Positions 14,033 through 18,040 of a DNA stretch of 18,040 bases are shown piece after piece. The notes under the pieces are model-generated. The model was not told where the DNA came from. It did not search any database and was given only the letters and a program-made list of their open reading frames with translations. The stretch's first letter is position 1. Each line of letters begins with the position of its first letter. The stretch comes from Candidatus Falkowbacteria bacterium RIFOXYC2_FULL_48_21 (GTDB taxonomy: Bacteria; Patescibacteriota; Patescibacteriia; UBA11705; JABHMO01), in contig MFGM01000021.1 in assembly GCA_001778275.1 (NCBI GenBank), positions 1-18,040 of the forward strand, given 5' to 3'. Both the position numbers and the translations under genes were made by a program.

Positions 14033-14069
14033 TACAGATGTACAGATTAAAAGTACAGATAATACAGAT
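14033..14069 (+). repeat. TACAGAT word repeat, one-armed
   Basis: TACAGAT occurs at 14033, 14041, 14054 and 14063 (steps 8, 13, 9). It resembles the left arm of the element before rplJ but has no matching right arm directly after it. Confidence 0.85.
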
Positions 14070-14163
14070 TATAAAAATGGGGAGAGGCGATAAATGTGAG
14101 AAAGGTGAGAATTTGATTGAATTTTAAACAAGATGAAAGATAAAGCTATCCACAGCCAAGTGT

Positions 14164-14192
14164 TTGACCGGGATGGGTGAGTGGGGTATAAT
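14164..14192 (+). promoter_or_regulatory. Promoter of mraZ
   Basis: TTGACC (14164-14169), 17 bases, TATAAT (14187-14192). The expected start point is near 14199, giving a leader of about 135 bases that contains the 10-base repeats and the long hairpin. Confidence 0.8.
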
Positions 14193-14199
14193 GAATGCG

Positions 14200-14230
14200 A
14201 AGTGAAGAATAGTGGGGAAAAGTGGTGATA
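14200..14230 (+). promoter_or_regulatory. Candidate MraZ operator (10-base direct repeats)
   Basis: Three consecutive 10-base units start at 14201, 14211 and 14221: AGTGAAGAAT, AGTGGGGAAA, AGTGGTGATA. Known MraZ boxes are short G-rich repeats with a 10-base period (TGGGN with 5-base gaps in E. coli; AAAGTG-type in mollicutes). The array covers the expected transcription start of mraZ, which fits autorepression. Confidence 0.65.
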
Positions 14231-14236
14231 ATGGCG

Positions 14237-14327
14237 CTACAAGATTACAAGATACTTTACGAGATATACCAGATAAAAACTTGGGTGATTATCTTGAGCA
14301 TCTGTAAAGTATCTTGTAATCTCGTAG
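14237..14327 (+). repeat. Four-word inverted repeat (TACAAGAT family) upstream of mraZ
   Basis: Left words TACAAGAT, TACAAGAT, TACGAGAT and TACCAGAT start at 14238, 14246, 14258 and 14267 (steps 8, 12, 9). The right arm carries the complements ATCTTGAG, ATCTGTA, ATCTTGTA and ATCTCGTA at 14291, 14300, 14311 and 14319. The outer arms 14237-14259 and 14305-14327 pair at 22 of 23 positions, and TTATCT (14289-14294) can pair with AGATAA (14271-14276). It ends seven bases before the SD-less mraZ ATG. Confidence 0.92.
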
Positions 14328-14334
14328 TCCCAAT

Positions 14335-14766
14335 ATGTTTATAGGCGAATACAATTTTTCCGTAGATACAAAAGGTCGGATCGCCATCCCGGCCAAGTTT
14401 CGCGCGATGCTCGGAAAGGGCGCGGTGGTGACTCGCGGATTGGATAATTGTCTTTCCGTTTATCCAAAGACCGAATGGACTGTTGTGGCCAAGAAATTAT
14501 CTTCATTGCCTATAAGCCAGGCCAATAGCCGGGCTTTTTCGCGCCTCATGCTTGCCGGCGCGATGGCGGTGGAGTTCGACGGACAGGGCAGAATCGTTTT
14601 GCCTGAATATTTACGACAGTACGCCGCGATTGGCAAGAAGGTGGTGATTGCCGGTCTGTTCAACCGATTGGAAGTTTGGGCGGAAGATAAATGGGCGGCG
14701 TATCGCGGTCAAACGGAAAAAGACGGCAACAGTATTGCGGAGCAACTTGGGGAATTGGGAATATAA
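14335..14766 (+). CDS. mraZ: MraZ, DNA-binding regulator of the division and cell wall cluster
   Basis: 143 residues, the usual family length. MraZ is a ring-forming AbrB-like DNA-binding protein that represses its own promoter. The two characteristic motifs are present: VDTKGRIAIPAKFR (D11 to R15) and FDGQGRIVLPEYLR (D82 to R86), each the DxxxR signature of the MraZ fold. It heads the dcw cluster and is followed by rsmH, as in most bacteria. It has a clear promoter and a candidate operator of 10-base repeats; the start codon lacks an SD and directly follows a long hairpin. The 196 bases between mraZ and rsmH are AT-rich and hold no convincing promoter, terminator or gene. Confidence 0.96.
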   Translation: MFIGEYNFSVDTKGRIAIPAKFRAMLGKGAVVTRGLDNCLSVYPKTEWTVVAKKLSSLPISQANSRAFSRLMLAGAMAVEFDGQGRIVLPEYLRQYAAIGKKVVIAGLFNRLEVWAEDKWAAYRGQTEKDGNSIAEQLGELGI

Positions 14767-14962
14767 ATTGATAAGCGCGAAATCTGGAAAAATAAAATTG
14801 AGGCAAAATTTAGTAGAGGAGGGGTTAAAAAGTTGGTGGGTAAGCCTTGGTGAAGCAAATTTCTTTTAACTTTTACTGAGAGTGGAATTTTGCAAATAAA
14901 AATAAAAAGTATGATTAAACAAATTGTAAAAATCTTCGAGCTAATATTTATTTGGTAACAGC

Positions 14963-15898
14963 ATGATTTATCACAAGCCGGTATTGGCGGATGAGGTGGT
15001 GCAGAGCCTTGACCCACGCCCCGGGCGCAATTACATCGATTGCACGGTGGGCGGCGGCGGGCACGCGGAGAAAATTTTGGCCGCGACCGAGCCAGATGGC
15101 AAATTGCTCGGCCTGGACTGGGACGGCGAAGCCGTCAATCGAGCCGGCGAGCGGCTGGCGCGCTATGGTCGGCGAGCGATGTTGGTGCAATCTTCATACA
15201 CAAAAATCAAAGAAGTCGTTTATGATAAAAAATTTAATTCGTTTCATGGTATCCTCCTTGACCTTGGCCTTTCTTCAGATCAATTGCAAAATTCAAGACG
15301 CGGATTTTCTTTTCAGGTTAATGAACCGTTAGACATGCGCTTCGCGCCGGGTGAAAATGAGTTGACCGCGGCGCAGATTTTGAACGAGTGGCCGGAGGGC
15401 GAGATTGAAGTCATTCTTCGTGAAAATGCCAATGAAAGAAACGCGAGAAAGATCGCCCGAGCGATCGTTGAACAACGAAAAACCAAAAAGTTCGCCAGCA
15501 CGCTCGACTTGACGCAACTGGTCATGAACGTGGTACCGCCAAGATTTGGTCGAGCCAGGATCAATCCGGCAACGAAAACGTTTCAGGCGCTCCGCATGGC
15601 CGTTAATGATGAGATTGGCAACATTCAAAAATTTTTATCCGCCGTCATGGAAATAATGCCGAGCGGTTGTCGGTTGTCGGTGATAACGTTCCATTCCATT
15701 GAAGATCGCGTGGTTAAAGATTTTTTCAAGCTAAACAGTCGCGATTGCCTGTGTCCGCCGGAAATTCCGGTTTGTCGGTGCGGCCACAAGGCGCAGTTAA
15801 AATTGATAACGCATAAACCGATTACGCCGTCCGAAAAAGAAGTGCAAGAAAATTTTCGCGCGCGATCGGCGAAGTTGAGGGTGGTGGAGAAGACATAG
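14963..15898 (+). CDS. rsmH: 16S rRNA (cytosine-1402-N4) methyltransferase RsmH
   Basis: 311 residues, normal length. RsmH uses SAM to methylate N4 of C1402 in the decoding centre of 16S rRNA. Seen: HKPVLADEVV (4-13), SAM-binding DCTVGGGGHAE (26-36), LGLDWDGEA, LLDLGLSSDQL, RRGFSFQVNEPLDMRF, NPATKTFQALRMAVNDEI, VITFHSIEDRVVKDFF and the C-terminal FRARSAKLRVVEK. A CxC-X6-CxC cluster (C262, C264, C271, C273) is the metal-knuckle-like insert found in part of the family. It follows mraZ in the standard dcw order. No SD precedes the ATG. A tandem 8-base repeat begins two bases after the stop. Confidence 0.97.
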   Translation: MIYHKPVLADEVVQSLDPRPGRNYIDCTVGGGGHAEKILAATEPDGKLLGLDWDGEAVNRAGERLARYGRRAMLVQSSYTKIKEVVYDKKFNSFHGILLDLGLSSDQLQNSRRGFSFQVNEPLDMRFAPGENELTAAQILNEWPEGEIEVILRENANERNARKIARAIVEQRKTKKFASTLDLTQLVMNVVPPRFGRARINPATKTFQALRMAVNDEIGNIQKFLSAVMEIMPSGCRLSVITFHSIEDRVVKDFFKLNSRDCLCPPEIPVCRCGHKAQLKLITHKPITPSEKEVQENFRARSAKLRVVEKT

Positions 15899-15900
15899 AA

Positions 15901-15988
15901 GCAATGAAGCATAGAAGCAACGAATCAACGAAGCAACGAATCAACGAATCAACGAAGCAACGAATCAACGAATCAATGAAGCAATGAA
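15901..15988 (+). repeat. Tandem repeat, eleven 8-base units (KCAAYGAA)
   Basis: Exact 8-base period from 15901 to 15988. Units are GCAACGAA or TCAACGAA with a few GCAATGAA, TCAATGAA or GCATAGAA variants. Related units recur at 16037-16053 (AAGCAACGAAGCATAGAA), so the array continues on the far side of a hairpin insert. Confidence 0.93.
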
Positions 15989-15995
15989 GCACGTG

Positions 15996-16033
15996 TCCAC
16001 CGGAGCATGCGACTTGGTGTTTGCGAAGGTGGA
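15996..16033 (+). repeat. Hairpin-forming insert inside the tandem repeat
   Basis: TCCACC (15996-16001) pairs with GGTGGA (16028-16033) around a GC-rich 26-base loop that contains GCATGC. Repeat words flank both sides. No T run follows, so it is not an ordinary terminator. The rest of the gap, 16054-16182, is AT-rich; I see no gene and no clear promoter there. Confidence 0.55.
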
Positions 16034-16182
16034 TAGAAGCAACGAAGCATAGAAACATAAAATAATTTGAGCCCGACCTTATTCACTGTGGTTTTTCCTT
16101 GTTTCAGTAATAATTCGGATTAAACCTCCTTTATCACCTCATTGTTTCATCAGTCAAATAAAAACAAAACAACATCAGCTCT

Positions 16183-16530
16183 ATGACCAAGTTTAACTCA
16201 ACGTATCAATCGGAAAAAACCACAGTTATATCCTCGATCGCGAAAAGGATTTCGCGCACTTTCTTGTTGGCACTGGTGGTGGTGTGCGCTGGCGGGGCAA
16301 TCGTGTATTACCTGTCGCAGATCAATTACATTTCTGAAAAAGGATTTGCCATACGCGATTTTGAAAAGCGAATAGTCAAGTTGCAAGATGAAAATGAGAA
16401 GTTGCAACTGCGCATGGTGGAATTGCGCTCAATGAGCGATTTGTCGGCCAGAATGGGTGCGCTTAGTCTGGTACCGGTCGGTGAAATGACATACTTTGAT
16501 ACCACGGGCAAGGTGGTGGCGCAGAAGTGA
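16183..16530 (+). CDS. FtsL/DivIC-like septum protein
   Basis: 115 residues with the bitopic layout of FtsL, FtsB and DivIC. There is a short basic cytoplasmic N-terminus (1-25), one membrane helix (about 26-46, FLLALVVVCAGGAIVYYL) and then a coiled coil (about 55-90, DFEKRIVKLQDENEKLQLRMVELRS) and a short outer tail with SLVPVGEMTYFD. These proteins form the FtsQLB division complex that activates septal peptidoglycan synthesis. The position after rsmH is that of ftsL. Primary sequence in this family is too weakly conserved to separate FtsL from FtsB. No ftsI follows. No SD is visible, and the gap before it is unusually long (284 bases) for a dcw cluster. Confidence 0.7.
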   Translation: MTKFNSTYQSEKTTVISSIAKRISRTFLLALVVVCAGGAIVYYLSQINYISEKGFAIRDFEKRIVKLQDENEKLQLRMVELRSMSDLSARMGALSLVPVGEMTYFDTTGKVVAQK

Positions 16531-16536
16531 GAATGG

Positions 16537-16574
16537 TTGACTGGTGAACTGGTGAACTGGTGGACTAGTGAATT
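16537..16574 (+). repeat. Tandem repeat, four 8-base units (TGAACTGG)
   Basis: TTGACTGG, TGAACTGG, TGAACTGG and TGGACTAG in exact 8-base steps from 16537, then a partial TGAATT. It begins six bases after the FtsL-like stop. Confidence 0.85.
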
Positions 16575-16576
16575 TC

Positions 16577-16606
16577 AAAAAACGGTCGAGGTTGGCCGTT
16601 TTTTTT
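16577..16606 (+). terminator. Rho-independent terminator after the dcw fragment
   Basis: A6-CGGTC (16577-16587), loop GAGGTT, GGCCG-T8 (16594-16606); one G-U pair. It ends the mraZ-rsmH-ftsL transcript before the tgt promoter. Confidence 0.85.
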
Positions 16607-16610
16607 GGTG

Positions 16611-16639
16611 TTGCAATTTCAGAAGAATCTTGCTATGGT
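16611..16639 (+). promoter_or_regulatory. Promoter of tgt with extended -10
   Basis: TTGCAA (16611-16616), 17 bases, TATGGT (16634-16639) preceded by TGC, an extended -10. The expected start point is near 16646, only about six bases before the ATG, so the message would be almost leaderless. Confidence 0.65.
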
Positions 16640-16651
16640 GAGATAACGTAT

Positions 16652-17755
16652 ATGTTTACCGTATTTAACACAAAAGGCGCGGCGCGCCGGGGAGAATTGG
16701 AAACAAGAAAGGGTAAAATTCAAACCCCTTGCTTTATGCCGATTGCGACCAAGGGGGCGATTAAGACGCTTAGTGCGGACGAAATTCGCGCGCTTGATCC
16801 GGATGTTATTCTCGGCAATACTTATCATCTCATGCTCCGGCCAGGCTCCGAGGAAATCAAACGCCTTGGCGGCATGCATCAGTTCATGGATTGGCACAAG
16901 TCCATTTTAACAGACTCCGGCGGATTTCAGGTTTTTTCATTGGCAAATATTCGCAAAATTACGCGTGAGGGCGTGAGGTTCAATTCGCATATTGATGGCA
17001 AAGAATACTTTTTAACGCCGGAAGAATCCATGCGCGTTCAATTGAATATCGGTTCGGATATCATGATGGTGCTTGATGAGTGCGTGGAATTGCCGGCCAG
17101 CCGAGACTACCTTGAGCAATCGATTGATTTGACGGCCGAGTGGGCGGGAAAGTGCAAGGTGTTTTTCTCGTCAACGGCTCTTGAGCCGAAGCCTCTTTTG
17201 TTTGGTATTGTTCAAGGAGGAACTGATAAGGAGCTCCGCGAAAAAAGTGCCAAGCAAATTACCGATATCGGTTTTGACGGCTATGCTCTTGGCGGATTGG
17301 CTGTCGGTGAGTCTGAACAAGAAATGTATTCAGTGCTTGATTATGCCACCGGTTTTTTGCCGAGCGATAAGCCGAGATATCTAATGGGCGTCGGTTATCC
17401 GCACCAGATCGTTGAGGCGGTAAAGCGCGGAGTGGATATGTTTGACTGTGTGATCCCGACACGCGAGGCGAGGCACGGCCGATTGTATGGTTTCAAGGGA
17501 GAAACGGAATCGATTTCGAACGCGAGCGCGGATTTTTATCAAAAAATCAACATCAAAAATGAAGAATATAAATTTGACATGAGCCCGATCAACGCGACCA
17601 GCCGATTTGTCGCGCTCAGAACATATTCCAAGGCGTACTTGCGTCATCTTTTCGTTGTGGAAGATCCATTGGCGCCGAGATTGGCCACGCTGAATAATTT
17701 GGAGTTTTATCTTGAGCTTATGAATAAGATTCGCCGTGAAATTGAATCTAAGTAG
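16652..17755 (+). CDS. tgt: tRNA-guanine transglycosylase without the zinc site
   Basis: 367 residues from ATG 16652. A GTG 84 bases upstream is rejected because it lies before the terminator and promoter. Tgt exchanges guanine-34 of GUN-anticodon tRNAs for preQ1 (bacteria) or queuine. Catalytic parts are intact: general base D88 in LTDSGGFQVFSL, MVLDECVELP, GGLAVGE, and nucleophile D265 in FDCVIPTREARHG. However, the zinc ligands of E. coli Tgt (C302, C304, C307, H333) align with S317, F319, L322 and N348: the motif usually read as CDCYTC here reads SRFVAL, and TIHNL reads TLNNL. The surrounding RTYSKAYLRHLF and PRLATLNNLEFY are well kept, so alignment is not in doubt. The structural zinc is probably gone. 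Confidence 0.95.
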   Translation: MFTVFNTKGAARRGELETRKGKIQTPCFMPIATKGAIKTLSADEIRALDPDVILGNTYHLMLRPGSEEIKRLGGMHQFMDWHKSILTDSGGFQVFSLANIRKITREGVRFNSHIDGKEYFLTPEESMRVQLNIGSDIMMVLDECVELPASRDYLEQSIDLTAEWAGKCKVFFSSTALEPKPLLFGIVQGGTDKELREKSAKQITDIGFDGYALGGLAVGESEQEMYSVLDYATGFLPSDKPRYLMGVGYPHQIVEAVKRGVDMFDCVIPTREARHGRLYGFKGETESISNASADFYQKINIKNEEYKFDMSPINATSRFVALRTYSKAYLRHLFVVEDPLAPRLATLNNLEFYLELMNKIRREIESK

Positions 17756-17758
17756 AAC

Positions 17759-17764
17759 AAGGAG
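17759..17764 (+). promoter_or_regulatory. Shine-Dalgarno for the last gene
   Basis: AAGGAG lies five bases before ATG 17770, in the 14-base gap after tgt. Confidence 0.65.
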
Positions 17765-17769
17765 AAAAA

Positions 17770-18040
17770 ATGTTTGATAGTTTTGACCCATTGATCATTT
17801 CTGTACTGGTAATCCTAGCCGTCGTAATCGCGTATGTGTTTCGTGAAAAGTTAACGAAGCTCTTTAAAAGCCGGAAAAAGGAACAAAAAAAAGAACTCGA
17901 AAAGCTTCTTGCCTCGCGTGTTCAAAAGCTGGGCGACAAGTGGTTGGCAACGTGGCCGAAGGCGATAGACGTTTATCTCGTTTTTGGACGAATGCCAGAG
18001 AACCAGAAAACCAGCGCCGCGGCGCTTGGCGGCGCGCTCA
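17770..18040 (+). CDS. Membrane-anchored hypothetical protein (partial, 3' end outside window)
   Basis: The first 90 residues of a gene that runs off the window. One N-terminal membrane helix (about 8-24, LIISVLVILAVVIAYVF) is followed by a basic, charged helical stretch (EKLTKLFKSRKKEQKKELEKLL) and a less charged segment, KLGDKWLATWPKAIDVYLVFGRMPEN. It has an SD and starts 14 bases after tgt, so it is probably co-transcribed. I do not recognise the family. Confidence 0.75.
   Translation, partial: MFDSFDPLIISVLVILAVVIAYVFREKLTKLFKSRKKEQKKELEKLLASRVQKLGDKWLATWPKAIDVYLVFGRMPENQKTSAAALGGAL

Noticed and set aside
14816..14824. GAGGAGGGG, a strong SD-like sequence between mraZ and rsmH
   Set aside because: The only nearby start-like codon gives a six-codon TTG frame (ending TGA at 14850-14852); there is no evidence for a leader peptide or a missed gene.
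15901..15988. Possible CRISPR array
   Set aside because: The unit is 8 bases with no spacers; no cas gene is nearby.
15822..16058. A minus-strand frame with repeated CFVDSLIR peptides
   Set aside because: The peptide repeat comes only from translating the 8-base DNA repeat; there is no SD and it runs into rsmH.
16125..16140. CCTCCTTTATCACCTC resembling the 16S rRNA 3' tail
   Set aside because: The order of the parts does not match a 16S end and no rRNA precedes it; probably chance.
16568..16651. GTG start extending Tgt by 28 residues
   Set aside because: The start lies before a terminator and the tgt promoter; the family begins at the MFTVF-type segment.

Overview
The window looks like part of a small-genome bacterium of the Candidate Phyla Radiation (Patescibacteria), probably near the Parcubacteria. 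This is an inference from gene content and style. Housekeeping genes mostly lack Shine-Dalgarno (SD) sites, TsaB is shortened, an L,D-transpeptidase carries FG-GAP repeats, large orphan proteins sit between core genes, and gaps are filled with short-word repeats. No rRNA, tRNA, CRISPR array, transposase or phage gene was found.

Layout. (1) 1-3238: a plus-strand operon of a partial DUF1257/Ycf35-like gene, a DUF2997-like gene, a small unknown gene and an 799-residue AAA+ ATPase resembling plastid/cyanobacterial Ycf46, closed by a terminator. (2) 3312-4769: an unknown three-helix membrane protein with its own terminator. (3) 4796-6245: the rplJ-rplL unit, with a consensus promoter, an L10-type leader, an attenuator-like terminator and a large inverted repeat before rplJ. 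(4) 6255-8450, minus strand: a membrane protein with a divergent PP2C-like cytoplasmic part and a propeller-like outer part. It shares a divergent promoter with (5) 8583-11487: a winged-helix/nucleotidyltransferase-like protein, a secreted FG-GAP/L,D-transpeptidase, a short TsaB and a small unknown protein. (6) 11491-13911, minus strand: an 806-residue helical orphan. (7) 14164-16606: mraZ, rsmH and an FtsL/DivIC-like gene, a cut-down dcw cluster with no ftsI or mur genes following. (8) 16611-18040: tgt, apparently with all four zinc ligands replaced, then a partial membrane-anchored protein.

The most unusual feature is the intergenic DNA. Several gaps carry their own 6-8 base word, repeated. 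In front of rplJ and mraZ the words (TACAGAT; TACAAGAT and variants) form long inverted repeats with the same four-word spacing of 8, 12 and 9 bases in the left arm, mirrored or nearly mirrored in the right arm, although the words differ. These hairpins, and another before rplL, end 7-14 bases before start codons that lack an SD site. This could be a repeat-element family, an RNA structure that affects initiation, or both.
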